Assembly: GCA_017427065.1 (NCBI GenBank)
Contig: JAFRTL010000006.1
Span: 1 to 64,000, forward strand
Direction: 5' to 3'
Length of the DNA: 64,000 nucleotides
Source: Bacteroidaceae bacterium
GTDB taxonomy: Bacteria > Bacteroidota > Bacteroidia > Bacteroidales > Bacteroidaceae
Positions 1 to 13,993 of this stretch are shown here, in pieces. The translations under genes were made by a program, and so were the position numbers. The notes below the pieces were generated by a model. It did no database searches and was not told the DNA's origin. It was given only the letters and a program-made list of their open reading frames with translations. The stretch's first letter is position 1. Each line of letters starts with the position of its first letter.

Positions 1-882
1 ATAATGCTCGTTATCACAAGGATCAAACTTAGGATTGATACGCTTTAAAAGATCTATAGCAGGTTCGTCATTTGGGTCTTGTGGAACAAGTTTGCCGTGT
101 ATGGCGAGGTCAAGGATTTTTGATTTTACAACTTTAATACTATCTTGTAATGCCTCATTACTTTCTTCTAAAGTATTTATAGTAGCAAACCAATAGTTAA
201 TCGTATTTACAATTCTTTTTTGTTCTGCTAAAGGCGGAATAGGAATTAGTGTTTCGATGATTTTTTCCTTTGATATGTTTGGTTGTGCACCTCCTCCACC
301 AAGCATAATAAACTCCTCTCTGTGTGAAAGAAGGAAATAAAATAGAAACATTTGTTCTACCCCTTGATAATCTATGCAAGCACAGCAGGCTTGGTTTGTA
401 GTAGCAGGAAATGTAAGTATACCAATTTTGCCAATAGTAGCACCATACATGGCTATCAACACACTTCCCTCTGGATTAAGTTTAACAGATGTCTCTTCTA
501 ATGCCCTCTTTGTAATATACTCAGGAATATGATATATGTATCCATCATTGAGATCTCCTGTCTTTAGCCAAGGAATATCACCTCCATAATAATCTTTATT
601 AATTCGACTTGGTGTTGCTCCCGATTGCCACGTACCAATGTCACCAAGTTTACACCACTCCCAACTCTCTGGCACTTCAAACGGCACCTCATTCTCATAA
701 TGGGGCGTATCAGAAGCAGTTTTTTTGCTGCGCTTAATCTTTCCTTCTTCGATTAAACGTTCTTTCTCTGCTCGGATGCGTTCCAGTAATACTGATGCTG
801 GCTCATCATTCGGATCTTGTGGAACGAGCTTACCACGAATGGCAAGGTCGAGAATTTTCTGGCGTAATTTCTTGGTATCCAT
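1..882 (-). CDS. hsdS: Type I restriction-modification specificity subunit HsdS (3' end outside window)
   Basis: The frame is open from an ATG at 882 to the window edge, giving 294 residues without a stop. HsdS chooses the DNA target for the HsdM/HsdR complex. Two near-identical conserved segments, ILDLAIRGKLVPQDPNDEPA at about residue 10 and its copy (His for Arg) at about residue 254, flank the first target-recognition domain. That domain holds WEWCKLGDI and ends in IPPLAEQKRIV. This repeat-TRD-repeat layout is typical of HsdS, so a second TRD should follow beyond base 1. It lies downstream of hsdM, separated by a truncated ORF. Family assignment is firm; the recognition sequence cannot be read from the protein. 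Confidence 0.93.
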   Translation of the reverse strand, partial: MDTKKLRQKILDLAIRGKLVPQDPNDEPASVLLERIRAEKERLIEEGKIKRSKKTASDTPHYENEVPFEVPESWEWCKLGDIGTWQSGATPSRINKDYYGGDIPWLKTGDLNDGYIYHIPEYITKRALEETSVKLNPEGSVLIAMYGATIGKIGILTFPATTNQACCACIDYQGVEQMFLFYFLLSHREEFIMLGGGGAQPNISKEKIIETLIPIPPLAEQKRIVNTINYWFATINTLEESNEALQDSIKVVKSKILDLAIHGKLVPQDPNDEPAIDLLKRINPKFDPCDNEHY

Positions 883-967
883 ATCTGGCTATTGGGCTGA
901 TCTTGTTTTTTCTCTATACTACTTGGTAATCATAATAGAGCGATTGAACTTGTCGATAAACCATTGC

Positions 968-1222
968 TTATCCGGAAGAGAAGTGGCTCCATGTCAATGT
1001 TTGCGACAGTGTCGCAAGAATCTTACTGCCGTAGGCTGAATACTGTTTGTAGCCCATATCTTCGTTAATATAATGGCCGATGTGCCAAAACATCATATTG
1101 GCTTGTTTGTTCACATACACAACAACCTCTTGATGTGCACAATCAATAATCTCGCTAACACCAGAGTATAGTTTATTGCTTACTTGTTCTATCGCTTGTG
1201 AATCTACTATTTCGTTTGTCAT
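968..1222 (-). pseudogene. Truncated YhcG/DUF1016-like N-terminal fragment
   Basis: This 84-residue ORF sits 2 bases after hsdM. Its stretch VVVYVNKQANMMFWHIGHYI, followed by the LATLSQTLTWSHF region, resembles the N-terminal domain of YhcG/DUF1016 PD-(D/E)XK-nuclease-related proteins, which are usually several hundred residues long. The frame ends right after this motif at TAA. No continuation of the family could be read in other frames before hsdS starts 86 bases later. It is probably the remnant of a larger gene lost between hsdM and hsdS, where such accessory genes are often inserted. A functional short protein is possible but less likely. Confidence 0.6.
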
Positions 1223-1224
1223 AT

Positions 1225-5354
<4,130 letters not shown>

Positions 5355-5399
5355 TATACTATACATCTTCCGATAAATGAACATTATGAGAATATGGAA

Positions 5400-5407
5400 C
5401 AAAGGTA
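5400..5407 (-). promoter_or_regulatory. -7 promoter element for hsdRMS
   Basis: On the minus strand the sequence reads TACCTTTG, matching the Bacteroidetes -7 consensus TAnnTTTG, about 46 bases upstream of the chosen hsdR ATG. No clear TTG at the -33 distance was found. Confidence 0.5.
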
Positions 5408-5486
5408 GTCATTTATTTTAAAAAACAGCTTATGAACCATATTAATTAAAGGAAGGTGCCAATTTTTGTCAGGATTTCCCTTAAAG

Positions 5487-5530
5487 AAGAGACCCCCGAA
5501 AGTATTTTGTATAACTTACGGGGGTCTCTT
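5487..5530. terminator. Bidirectional hairpin terminator after cbiJ-cbiD
   Basis: A perfect 12-bp stem (AAGAGACCCCCG with CGGGGGTCTCTT) has a 20-base loop. It lies 21 bases after the last cobalamin gene and ahead of the hsdR promoter. It would end the cobalamin transcript and insulate it from hsdRMS. Confidence 0.8.
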
Positions 5531-5550
5531 CTGCCTCTCACTGCTTATTC

Positions 5551-7302
5551 TCAGTGTATCCCTCCCTGCTCATCTATCAGCAGAATGGTGAGTTCACCTT
5601 GTGGAAGAAGTGGGGCACAATGCTCTCTGCAATGAGTAATGACTACCCGACAGAAGGCAGGTATAAGTGACGGAGGAACGATGTTCCAGAGTTCACGGGC
5701 CAGAGTCATGGCCTCTGCCTTCTCTACCACAAAAGAGTCACAACCAGCCTCTAAGAGCATCTTACAGATGAATGCCTTGTTCATCAGTACTTTCTTGCTG
5801 TGCGTATCTAGGTTTCCTTCTGCAAGCTTCACCGCCTTGCCCAGCATGATGCCAAGTGTGACTTGGGGGATTCCCAGTTCCGCCGCTATCTTGATGGACT
5901 CTCCGATGAAGTTGCCATATTCTACGAAGCAAGCTGAAGGCAGGTCGGGATAAACCGCCTTGACATACTGTTCACTTTTAGCACCGCTGTTGATGACTAC
6001 CCGATCGGCTCCTGAAGCCTTTGCCACCTCCATACATTTACGGATGGAGCCTATAAACCCTTCCTCAGAAAAGGGCTTGATGATACCACTCACCCCAATG
6101 ATGCTGATGCCTCCCACGATACCCAGACGAGGATTGAAGGTACGACGAGCAATGGCTTCTCCCTCTGGCACGGAGATGGTAACTATAACGTTTCGCCGTA
6201 GGTTATCCCATAGCATTTCACGAGGGGCTTTATTGATGGCAGGTGAACCAGGAGGATAGTCGAAGCCAGCTTGGGTGATAGTGCCTATCCCCTCTCCTCC
6301 CCTCACTTCGAAATGGTCGGAGGGTGTAAGGGTGACACGTATCTCGATGCCACGGGTCACATCGGGATCGTCGCCACTATCTTTCCTAATAGAACAGGTA
6401 TTAGGAGGCGTATCTAAATACTTGATATCTCCCACCATGATGGTTTCGCCATTAGGCAAACGCACAGGTACAGTGGATGGTGTTTCATGCTCAAAGAGTT
6501 TCTTAGCTGCTGCCACTGCGGCAGCTGTAGCACAAGTGCCAGTAGTCAGTCCGCTATGTAATGGATAGAACTCAGGAAGTAGTTTTTCGACCATACGACG
6601 TAAACCATGTTCGCCATTGACCTGATGGAAGACAGCAGGAGTTGGAGGGCGTTTTATGGCGATTAACTGGATACCTAAGACACGGGCTGCCTCCACTTTC
6701 GATTGAAAACCTCCCGTTAGTCCACTCTCTTTCAGCAACACCGCATCGGGCTTCAGACTTTGAAGGATGGATTTCTCATCCTCTCCTTCCTGATAAAAAC
6801 AAAGTTGCCCATCCATTGCCCCTTGCTTATGAGCTAAAGCAATGGAACTTTCTCTAGGAAGGATGCGATAATAGAGTTTGACCCCTTTCTGTTCAAGAGG
6901 TTTCAGTTTGGAGATGGTCTGCACACCTGTCGTGGCCAGTAATATAGGATAGTTTGTTGGTACTTGCGTATAATCGTCACACCAGATGATGTCCTTTTCT
7001 CTTGGAGGATAGATGCGTTCGAAGCGAATGGCTGGGATACCTAAACGTGTAGCTACATTTGCCACCGTTTGATGAAGTGTAGCAGCAAAAGGATGAGCTG
7101 CATCAATCAGCAGCCTGATGCCTTTTTCTTGACAGAAAGTCCGCATAGCAACTTCATCCATCGCACCATCAATGCGTAAGCCATGATGTAGGGTGATATC
7201 TTGCTCCCCTGTCTTTGTGGAGTAGTAGAAGACGCTGCCTGCTTCCTCTAACTCTTTTACTGCCTTGCGACCTTCTGTGGTACCGCCAAATACGAGTATC
7301 AT
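5551..7302 (-). CDS. cbiJ-cbiD: CbiJ-CbiD fusion (precorrin-6A reductase / cobalt-precorrin-5B C1-methyltransferase)
   Basis: A 583-residue bifunctional enzyme of corrin-ring synthesis. Residues 1-245 are CbiJ/CobK, beginning with a nucleotide-binding [11 protein letters not shown] and containing DAAHPFA. Residues 248-583 are CbiD, starting at [14 protein letters not shown] with RLPNGE and [11 protein letters not shown] further on. CbiD methylates C1 and removes the C20 two-carbon unit in the anaerobic pathway; CbiJ reduces the macrocycle at a later step. The start overlaps the end of the CbiG-CbiF gene by 4 bases (ATGA type), indicating translational coupling. It is the last gene of the cobalamin operon and is followed by a strong hairpin terminator. 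Confidence 0.93.
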   Translation of the reverse strand: MILVFGGTTEGRKAVKELEEAGSVFYYSTKTGEQDITLHHGLRIDGAMDEVAMRTFCQEKGIRLLIDAAHPFAATLHQTVANVATRLGIPAIRFERIYPPREKDIIWCDDYTQVPTNYPILLATTGVQTISKLKPLEQKGVKLYYRILPRESSIALAHKQGAMDGQLCFYQEGEDEKSILQSLKPDAVLLKESGLTGGFQSKVEAARVLGIQLIAIKRPPTPAVFHQVNGEHGLRRMVEKLLPEFYPLHSGLTTGTCATAAAVAAAKKLFEHETPSTVPVRLPNGETIMVGDIKYLDTPPNTCSIRKDSGDDPDVTRGIEIRVTLTPSDHFEVRGGEGIGTITQAGFDYPPGSPAINKAPREMLWDNLRRNVIVTISVPEGEAIARRTFNPRLGIVGGISIIGVSGIIKPFSEEGFIGSIRKCMEVAKASGADRVVINSGAKSEQYVKAVYPDLPSACFVEYGNFIGESIKIAAELGIPQVTLGIMLGKAVKLAEGNLDTHSKKVLMNKAFICKMLLEAGCDSFVVEKAEAMTLARELWNIVPPSLIPAFCRVVITHCREHCAPLLPQGELTILLIDEQGGIH

Positions 7303-9080
7303 TCCTCTCCTTTTCTGAACAGGTGGGTGAAATGCTTGTTGTATAGTTCGGACAATCCATGACGATTGTCGATAGCCTCGCCTACAACCAACATGGTGGT
7401 AAGGGTAAGGTTATTCTCACGGACTATCTTTGCCAAATCCTTCAGTTCTCCACGATATATACGCTGATCTCTCCACGTGAGGTGATAGCAAGCTGCTACG
7501 GGAGTCTCAGGCGGATACTCGACCAATAGTTCACGCTGCACATCCTCTACAATGGCAGCACTGAGGAAAATACACATGGTACTTTGGCTTTTTGCCAACA
7601 AATGAAGTTTCTCCTTATCGGGCATAGGAGTACGACCTTCTCCACGCGTGAGGATAATGGTCTGCACACGTTCGGGTATCGTAAACTGACTGCGCAATTC
7701 TGCTGCCGCTGCCAAGAACGAGGAGATGCCTGGCGTGATGTGATAATCCATACCTTCCTTGTCGAAAAAAGCCATCTGCTCTTGTATGGCACCGAAAATA
7801 CAGGGGTCGCCAGTATGCAGGCGCACGATGTATTTCCCCTGATCATAAAATGACTTCATCAAAGCACATTGTTCTTCCAGTGCCATTGATGCAGAGGAAC
7901 GCACCACTGCCCCCGTTTTGGCGCAATGTGTCAACTCTTCAGGCACCAAACTTCCTGCGTAGAGTATCAAATCGGCTTTTTCCAACAACTTACGTCCTCG
8001 CACAGAGATAAGGTCAGGATCACCTGGTCCGGCACCTACAATCTCCACATGCCCCTTCCTCTGTTCACGTAAGTGCGCATAATCAATAGCAAGGGCAGCC
8101 GTCCAGTTCCTTCCCTTCACTTTCTCTATCAAAAGCTTCCCATGATTGGAACCCAAGATAGCTGCGGCTTCACATACACTAGGAGTTCCTACATGTTTAC
8201 TTACTGTACTGCTTGGATTAGGAACCTCTACCTTAGCCAATTCCTCAGCGGAGAAGAAACGTACCACCTTATCGTTTTCTTCCAGTACCTCAATGAAAGG
8301 CTCATTGGCTTTCATATCGATGGTACAATACTGTTTGGCACAAGGTAAGATGCCACGATCAGCAAAAGCTTCATCTATCTCATCGTATATGACTTCAGCG
8401 GGTTCTGCCTGATGTGCCAATCCGAAACCTATCGTTGCCACTTTGGGTACGAAATGGAGTTCCAGCACGCCCTCTGGAGCGTAGCGCTGGAAAGGAGACA
8501 CGATGATAACGAGTTTATAATTGGCTGCAGTCACCTCTGACATATCATTCACGATGGTCACATGCTCTGGCAAAGTACTTTCAAGATAATCAGTTCCTTC
8601 GTCTCGGGCCTCCAGCAACAAGGCTGTGGGTTGCTTATTGACAAAAGCGAAGATGATGCGGTTCATGTCATCTCCCCAAAGGTCACTGGCTATGGGCCAT
8701 TTGAAACGTTGCTCAAAGGTATCGAGAGCCCAGAGTCCGCTGTTATCACTTTGCGTCGTGATGATTGCTCGACCACCAAGTATTCTAGCTATGCGTTGTG
8801 TAAGTTCATTGGCACCTCCCACATGCCCGGAAAGCACGCTGATGACTTCCTTTCCAAAGGTATCCACACAAACCACAGCAGGATCGGTGTGCTTGTCGTT
8901 TACATAGGCAGCAATGGTGCGTACGCAAATACCTAAAGCTCCAACAAAGATAAAGGCATCGTATAGCTTCCACGCCTTACCTATGTCTGTACGCTGGAGA
9001 TGCTTTGCATGGAGTTCCAGCTCAATGGCAAATGCCGTTGCCGAACCTGCTTCACTTATTTGTATTACAGCTGTTTTCAT
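7299..9080 (-). CDS. cbiG-cbiF: CbiG-CbiF fusion (cobalt-precorrin-5A hydrolase / precorrin-4 C11-methyltransferase)
   Basis: A 593-residue two-domain protein. Residues 1 to about 335 are Cbi[23 protein letters not shown], and a C-terminal CbiG domain around VATIGFG. CbiG opens the lactone of cobalt-precorrin-5A and releases acetaldehyde. From residue 344 comes CbiF/CobM, a tetrapyrrole methylase with [32 protein letters not shown] and [12 protein letters not shown]. It methylates C11. The gene overlaps both neighbours by 4 bases. The pairing of enzymes for consecutive steps supports the anaerobic pathway. Confidence 0.93.
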   Translation of the reverse strand: MKTAVIQISEAGSATAFAIELELHAKHLQRTDIGKAWKLYDAFIFVGALGICVRTIAAYVNDKHTDPAVVCVDTFGKEVISVLSGHVGGANELTQRIARILGGRAIITTQSDNSGLWALDTFEQRFKWPIASDLWGDDMNRIIFAFVNKQPTALLLEARDEGTDYLESTLPEHVTIVNDMSEVTAANYKLVIIVSPFQRYAPEGVLELHFVPKVATIGFGLAHQAEPAEVIYDEIDEAFADRGILPCAKQYCTIDMKANEPFIEVLEENDKVVRFFSAEELAKVEVPNPSSTVSKHVGTPSVCEAAAILGSNHGKLLIEKVKGRNWTAALAIDYAHLREQRKGHVEIVGAGPGDPDLISVRGRKLLEKADLILYAGSLVPEELTHCAKTGAVVRSSASMALEEQCALMKSFYDQGKYIVRLHTGDPCIFGAIQEQMAFFDKEGMDYHITPGISSFLAAAAELRSQFTIPERVQTIILTRGEGRTPMPDKEKLHLLAKSQSTMCIFLSAAIVEDVQRELLVEYPPETPVAACYHLTWRDQRIYRGELKDLAKIVRENNLTLTTMLVVGEAIDNRHGLSELYNKHFTHLFRKGEE

Positions 9081-10306
9081 AGCGTAACTTTCATTATTTC
9101 TATGGGGTTATAATCATTGAGGGCAATGTGAAGAGAGGGCTGCATGGTAAAACCTAGCGATGCAGCACTATCCTTAAATGTCTGCTGACTCTCCGAACTT
9201 ACTGCATTGAAAACCACACATCCTCCAGGTAACAATACTTCCTTCAAACGTTGCAACATAGCAGGCAACTGTCCGTTATGTCCTCCTATGAAGACAGCAT
9301 CGGGACGTGGCAAAGTACTGAGATCTTGTTGCAAGAAGTCGCCAATCAAGGTGATGATGCCTGGAGTACCAAATCTCTCTGTATTCTGCTTCATCAGCTT
9401 TTCTCCTTCAGGCCTTACCTCGAACGAGACTATCTGCAGGTGTGGAAAGTGAAGGCTTGCCTCAATAGATACGGAACCTGTGCAGAAGCCCACATCCCAA
9501 AAAACATGCTTGTCTTGTAGAGCCAATGCATGCAACGTTAGCAATCTGATGGGTGCTTTGGTAATCATTCTTGGGCGACCTTCTAATATATGAAATGCTT
9601 CATCAGGGATTCCAAAAGGACATTGCAAATCAGCCTCACGCTTTTCCAACTTCTCACTATAAAGGATCAGACAATTGGGCGATGTAAAGGTACTACAAGC
9701 CGTTTCTTCAAGCGACAATTCCTGCAAATTCTCCTGATTTTCACTGCCCAAATGCTCACCAACATAAACGGTATAAGTCGTGTAGCCATATTGCAGCATG
9801 CGCTGTGCTATCTTATCGGGTGTATGCTCTTTAGTATCAGTAAGTATTCCGATTTTGGGCACACGCTCTATCAATGCTCTATCGAACTCTTGCCACGGAC
9901 GACCTGTAAGGGAAACAACACGCATGTCATGGTAGGGCATCAGTAAGCGATGTGCCAACATCTGCAGGGAATTGAAGGTGGGATATAACTTAATATCAGC
10001 TTCGGGCATTTCGCGACGCAAGGTATTTGCAAAGCCAAAAAAGAGAGGATCGCCAGAAGCGAAAACGATAATTCCATTGAGCATCGAACATTGAACATCG
10101 AACATATCTCTGTATTGCTCAAAAACGGCGGAGAGCGGCACAGTGATGTCAATCCACACATAGTCTGCAGGCAAGAACGGACGCATGATATCATGATGAC
10201 GTCTACCCCCACTGAACACCTTTCCATCCCTGATGATTTTTATCACTTCAGGAGGGAAATATGGCGTTCCACTATCGTTCAATCCTATGACGACAAAATG
10301 ATACAT
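9077..10306 (-). CDS. cbiE-cbiT: CbiE-CbiT fusion (precorrin-6Y C5,15-methyltransferase, decarboxylating)
   Basis: A 409-residue CobL-type protein. CbiE is at about 1-215 ([29 protein letters not shown]) and CbiT at about 225-409, with SAM motif [13 protein letters not shown] near residue 270. Cys stands where a Gly is common in that motif. The protein methylates C5 and C15 and decarboxylates the C12 acetate. Residues 68-77 ([10 protein letters not shown]) are encoded by a run of four 7-base repeats (10076-10105). From memory of CbiE proteins this segment is extra, placed between the PLSAVFEQY helix and the VFASGDP strand. The fold and motifs are otherwise intact, so the protein is probably active. 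Confidence 0.92.
   Translation of the reverse strand: MYHFVVIGLNDSGTPYFPPEVIKIIRDGKVFSGGRRHHDIMRPFLPADYVWIDITVPLSAVFEQYRDMFDVQCSMLNGIIVFASGDPLFFGFANTLRREMPEADIKLYPTFNSLQMLAHRLLMPYHDMRVVSLTGRPWQEFDRALIERVPKIGILTDTKEHTPDKIAQRMLQYGYTTYTVYVGEHLGSENQENLQELSLEETACSTFTSPNCLILYSEKLEKREADLQCPFGIPDEAFHILEGRPRMITKAPIRLLTLHALALQDKHVFWDVGFCTGSVSIEASLHFPHLQIVSFEVRPEGEKLMKQNTERFGTPGIITLIGDFLQQDLSTLPRPDAVFIGGHNGQLPAMLQRLKEVLLPGGCVVFNAVSSESQQTFKDSAASLGFTMQPSLHIALNDYNPIEIMKVTL
10076..10105. repeat. Four tandem ATTGAAC-type heptamers inside the CbiE-CbiT gene
   Basis: Units ATTGAGC, ATCGAAC, ATTGAAC and ATCGAAC run without interruption and belong to the heptamer class otherwise found between genes in this window. 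Read in the gene's frame on the minus strand they encode residues 68-77. Confidence 0.85.
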
Positions 10307-10310
10307 ATTG

Positions 10311-10345
10311 CTCTAAACTCTAAACCCTAAACTCCAAACCCTACA
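10311..10345. repeat. Tandem CTCTAAA/CCCTAAA heptamers
   Basis: Five in-phase heptamers (CTCTAAA twice, CCCTAAA, CTCCAAA, CCCTACA) fill the gap between CbiH-CbiC and CbiE-CbiT. They overlap the stop codon of the CbiH-CbiC gene. The same word on the other strand recurs at 43931. Confidence 0.85.
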
Positions 10346-11744
10346 AATCTCTTCCAGGCTTCAATGCCTCTGCATCATCGTAGCAGAGAATGGCATTACA
10401 AAGGGTTGCAGCAAGGTTACTGCCACCCTTCCGACCTTCTACAATAATCTTAGGAATCTCCGTAAACGGTTTCACCATGTGCTTTGATTCACAGACATGA
10501 ACAAAACCCACAGGCGCAGCTATCACTCCCGCAGGATGAGCTTTTCCCTTGCGGATAAGCGCACAAAGTTCCATCAAAGCGGTGGGTGCATTTCCAAAGG
10601 CAAACAGAGCATCGGGATGCTCTTCCACTGCCAAACGGATGCCTGCCTGCGTACGAGTAATGCCTTTCTCCTCAGCCATCTGCTTTACCCTTGGATCGGA
10701 TAAATAACAAAGCGCCTGCACTCCCAAGCGTTCCAAGGCACCTTTACGAATACCGCTGGTGACCATTGTCACATCACTAATGATATACTTCAACTCTCCC
10801 TTTTTAATCTTCTGGAACAAGGTTTTCACAGCACCGTCATCTGTGTAAAGGATGTCCTCCATCTGGAAGTCAGCTGTGGTATGTATGGCATGCAACAGTG
10901 CCCACTTATGATCGAGAGGGATGTCCTTATTCTTCAGTTCGCTTTCGATGGTCTTAAAACTCTTAATCATGATGTTCTGACCAATCTTGTCGCATTCCTC
11001 TGTCTCTTCACGATAGTACCCACGAGGGGTGATGAAATGACCTTCCCATTGGTACGACTGTGTGTTGCCGATAATCAGTACAGTGAACATGTCAATGTCC
11101 TCTGGATCAAGATTAGCCAGCGTGGTAAGTGTTACCTCCTGCTCTGGTCTTCCTGCCTGACGAACATACCCCACAGGCGTATCTCCGCCACGTCCATGTT
11201 GAAGGAACAGTTCCTTCAGACGATAGAGTTCCCAGTAGCGTCCTTCGCTTTTGGGATTATAGACAGCTGTCACAAAATCAGCTTCTGCTGCAGCGATGAT
11301 ACGCTTCTCTATCGTAGCCCAAGGAGTCATTAAGTCTGAAAGAGAGATGACACAAAGATCGTGTCCGATAGGTGCACCAAGCAACGATGCTGCTTTTTGG
11401 AACGCACTGATGCCTGGAAGCGAAATCACCTCAATATCACTCTGACGCTCCCGCTTCATCTCATAGATCAGGGGAGTCATGCCATAGATACCTGCATCAC
11501 CCGAACTGATAACGCACACGGTCTTGCCCTTCTCCGCAAGGTCAAAAGCCTGTTTGGCACGATCCAACTCTCTTTTCATGCCCGTGTCTATACACTCAGT
11601 TTCAGACTTCAAATAGGGCTTCACAAAACGGAAATAGTATTTATATCCCACTATGACATCTGCTTCTTTCACTGCCTGAAGCACAGCGGGTGTGATATCG
11701 GCCTCACTGCCTGGTCCCAAACCTGCTACGATGATTCTTTTCAT
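10341..11744 (-). CDS. cbiH-cbiC: CbiH-CbiC fusion (precorrin-3B C17-methyltransferase / precorrin-8X methylmutase)
   Basis: 467 residues from the ATG at 11744 (MKRIIVAGLGPG); the 9-residue upstream extension in frame overlaps a promoter-like element and is not favoured. CbiH/CobJ occupies about 1-245 (GLGPGSEADITPA, SSGDAGIYGMT, LPGISAFQKAASLLGAPIGHD). CbiC/CobH occupies about 260-467 (HTTADFQMEDILYTDDGA, DVTMVTSGIRK, FGNAPTAL, APVGFVHVCESK). CbiH contracts the ring while methylating C17; CbiC moves the C11 methyl to C12 at the end of ring synthesis. It is the first of four adjacent fused corrin genes. No key motif is missing. Confidence 0.94.
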   Translation of the reverse strand: MKRIIVAGLGPGSEADITPAVLQAVKEADVIVGYKYYFRFVKPYLKSETECIDTGMKRELDRAKQAFDLAEKGKTVCVISSGDAGIYGMTPLIYEMKRERQSDIEVISLPGISAFQKAASLLGAPIGHDLCVISLSDLMTPWATIEKRIIAAAEADFVTAVYNPKSEGRYWELYRLKELFLQHGRGGDTPVGYVRQAGRPEQEVTLTTLANLDPEDIDMFTVLIIGNTQSYQWEGHFITPRGYYREETEECDKIGQNIMIKSFKTIESELKNKDIPLDHKWALLHAIHTTADFQMEDILYTDDGAVKTLFQKIKKGELKYIISDVTMVTSGIRKGALERLGVQALCYLSDPRVKQMAEEKGITRTQAGIRLAVEEHPDALFAFGNAPTALMELCALIRKGKAHPAGVIAAPVGFVHVCESKHMVKPFTEIPKIIVEGRKGGSNLAATLCNAILCYDDAEALKPGRDL

Positions 11745-11760
11745 GACGTTCTTGTTTCTG

Positions 11761-11768
11761 CAAAAATA
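11761..11768 (-). promoter_or_regulatory. Possible internal -7 element before the cbi enzyme genes
   Basis: The minus strand reads TATTTTTG 17 bases before the CbiH-CbiC ATG, within an A-rich run. It fits TAnnTTTG, but low complexity makes it weak evidence for a second promoter. Confidence 0.3.
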
Positions 11769-11829
11769 CAAAAAAAAAAATCATACCTCACCCTAACTCT
11801 CCCTTAACTTAGGGGAAGGAACATCATTA

Positions 11830-13875
11830 TTATTTGAACTTTAATGTCAGTCCTCCCACCAACATACGTCCTGGTGAAAGCAGAGCTACATTCAATCCAT
11901 AGGGACGAATGTCCTTACGATCGAAGATATTGTCCACTCCTAAAGAAGGTTCTATGAGCAGATGACGTGAGAAATTGAAGGTATGACGTGTGTTGATATT
12001 CCAGATTCCATAACCAGGAGCATCATCTTCTCCTGGGAAGTAACGCTTGCTCTGCATGCGTCCGCTAAGGTTCACATTCAGAGTATAATGTTTCCACATG
12101 TACTGATAACTGGCATTGATAGTCCCTGTATGACGGATGGATTTCTCGATGTTCTGCCATTCTCCATCTATCTTTCCGCGAGCATAAGTAAGGTTATAGT
12201 TTCCAGATATAGAGAAACCTGGGAAGAGATTCGCCATCACATCGAATTGCAGTCCACGAATAATGGCACGATCAAAGTTCACATAGAGTGTATAACGCTC
12301 TATACGATTCATTTGATCTTCAGTAATATCTAGATTTTGCTGTGCCCACGTCAGAGTCGCAGCATCTATCGGATAGCTTTTCTTGGTTATCATATCGTTC
12401 AGATAGTTCAGATAACCAGTGACAGAGGCACTAAACTTATTGGTATGATATTCCGCATTCAGTGAGAAATAATTGCTACTACCAGGCTTCAGGTTTTTAT
12501 TACCAATAGCAAGATCTGGTCTTCCACCTGAACGATCGTTGAAGTATTTATAGTAAAGTTCATTGAGTTGTGGGGCAATGAAACCATGCGAATAAGTTCC
12601 ACGGAAATTAAAATTGCCCAATGCATACATCAGCGAGAACTTTGGACTGAAATGCGACCCCGCTGTTTCATGGTAATCATAGCGGGCACCCACAATAGCT
12701 TTCCAATCTTGCCAATGGGCTTCATGCTGTGCATAACCAGAGATAGTATATGCTGTTCCCTCCACGTTGCCGCTACTGGCACGCAATTCTTCTTGCTTGA
12801 TGTCTGTACCAAAAACCGTGGTACTGTTGGTAGTAAAATGAAAGACACCACGCAACTCTCCATCATAAAACTTCTGGTTCTTAGAGAAAGCATACTCTCC
12901 AGCCTTGTAGCTACTATAATCCTCTATATACTTATGACGTTGGTCGTAATCATCTATCGTAAAGTCAAACTGCAGGGAGTTTCGACGAGTAAACTTATAT
13001 AAACCTCCTGCTTCAAAGCGCCAAGACTCATAATGTAAGTCATAGTTGAAGCCACCAGCTTTTCCTTTCTCCTTGGCAGGACGGTCCGTAATACGTCTAT
13101 AATAATTACCACCTGCATAAAGCGAAAGTTTCTCGGAGGCAGTAAGAGTGAATTTTTGATTCACCATGTTGCTGTGAAACCCTGCAGAAAGAGGATAGAG
13201 ACTTTCTTGTGTTCCCTGTATCTCACCATTTTTAATGATGTATGCCAACGGAGAGTTCTGCCAGCCATCACTGCGATCATGCTTATAGGATGTCTGTGAA
13301 CCAAAGATGCCTTTGGCAATGTCAAGGTTCACGTTCTCTGTAAACTGCCCCTTACCACTGACACGACTTTGACTGGTAAGTGATATCTCATCTTGCGGAT
13401 CGTTGGTAATGATGTTGATTACGCCAGCAATGGCATCAGAACCATAGATAGAAGAACCTGCCCCATTCAGCACTTCTACACGCTTTACTCGACTGAGGTC
13501 TATGCGACTAAGGTCCACATTGTTCGATACGTCTCCAACCAGTTTATGCCCATTGAGCAAAATAAGTACATACTTGTTTGAGAGTCCATTCATCATCAGG
13601 TTTGACCCCATGGCATTAGGAGTAAACGACAACTGTGGCACGGCCATACTCAGTGCCTGTTGGAAGTCAGTGATACCTGTCTTCTTCAATTCCGCTGCCG
13701 TAATCACATTAACTGGCACCGCCGTACTTTTCAGGCGCTGGTGCGTACCTGTTCCTGTTACTACAATAGGATTTAATTCTCTTTCTGTAGGTTCCTGTTT
13801 GGATTCCTGTGCCATCGTCATCCCTGACACTGTCAGGCATAACATAAACAAGTATATTCTTTGGGATATTTTCAT
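11830..13875 (-). CDS. TonB-dependent outer-membrane receptor, probable corrinoid/cobalt transporter (BtuB-like)
   Basis: 681 residues from the ATG at 13875 (MKISQRIYLF), chosen because a signal peptide ending near TMAQ follows directly; the longer frame adds 12 unlikely residues. The plug domain begins at PIVVTGTGTHQRL, with ELKKTGITDFQQAL, SSIYGSDAIAGVINIIT and PDLAIGNKNLKPGSS. A beta-barrel of about 550 residues ends in LKFK. It probably imports a corrinoid or related metal complex. Its place inside a riboswitch-led cobalamin block, beside a CbiK-like lipoprotein and a second receptor of the same class, supports this. Substrate is inferred from context only. Confidence 0.85.
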   Translation of the reverse strand: MKISQRIYLFMLCLTVSGMTMAQESKQEPTERELNPIVVTGTGTHQRLKSTAVPVNVITAAELKKTGITDFQQALSMAVPQLSFTPNAMGSNLMMNGLSNKYVLILLNGHKLVGDVSNNVDLSRIDLSRVKRVEVLNGAGSSIYGSDAIAGVINIITNDPQDEISLTSQSRVSGKGQFTENVNLDIAKGIFGSQTSYKHDRSDGWQNSPLAYIIKNGEIQGTQESLYPLSAGFHSNMVNQKFTLTASEKLSLYAGGNYYRRITDRPAKEKGKAGGFNYDLHYESWRFEAGGLYKFTRRNSLQFDFTIDDYDQRHKYIEDYSSYKAGEYAFSKNQKFYDGELRGVFHFTTNSTTVFGTDIKQEELRASSGNVEGTAYTISGYAQHEAHWQDWKAIVGARYDYHETAGSHFSPKFSLMYALGNFNFRGTYSHGFIAPQLNELYYKYFNDRSGGRPDLAIGNKNLKPGSSNYFSLNAEYHTNKFSASVTGYLNYLNDMITKKSYPIDAATLTWAQQNLDITEDQMNRIERYTLYVNFDRAIIRGLQFDVMANLFPGFSISGNYNLTYARGKIDGEWQNIEKSIRHTGTINASYQYMWKHYTLNVNLSGRMQSKRYFPGEDDAPGYGIWNINTRHTFNFSRHLLIEPSLGVDNIFDRKDIRPYGLNVALLSPGRMLVGGLTLKFK

Positions 13876-13897
13876 ACAACTATTAAAATAAAAAGTT

Positions 13898-13922
13898 CCC
13901 TCCCCTGCCATTCAGGGGAGGG
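13898..13922 (-). terminator. Hairpin between the CbiK-like and TonB receptor genes, possible attenuator
   Basis: A perfect 10-bp GC-rich stem (CCCTCCCCTG with CAGGGGAGGG) has a 5-base loop. On the minus strand it is followed by AACTTTTTATTTTAAT and then the receptor ATG 22 bases later. It could end part of the transcript from the upstream genes. A diverged copy of its flank lies at 11790-11825 in the next gap of the block. Confidence 0.55.
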
Positions 13923-13993
13923 ATAGGGAGAGTTCTCTCCCTCATCAAGAGTAATTTATGTGTGATGATAGCAAAATGTTCTCTTGAAAAAAA

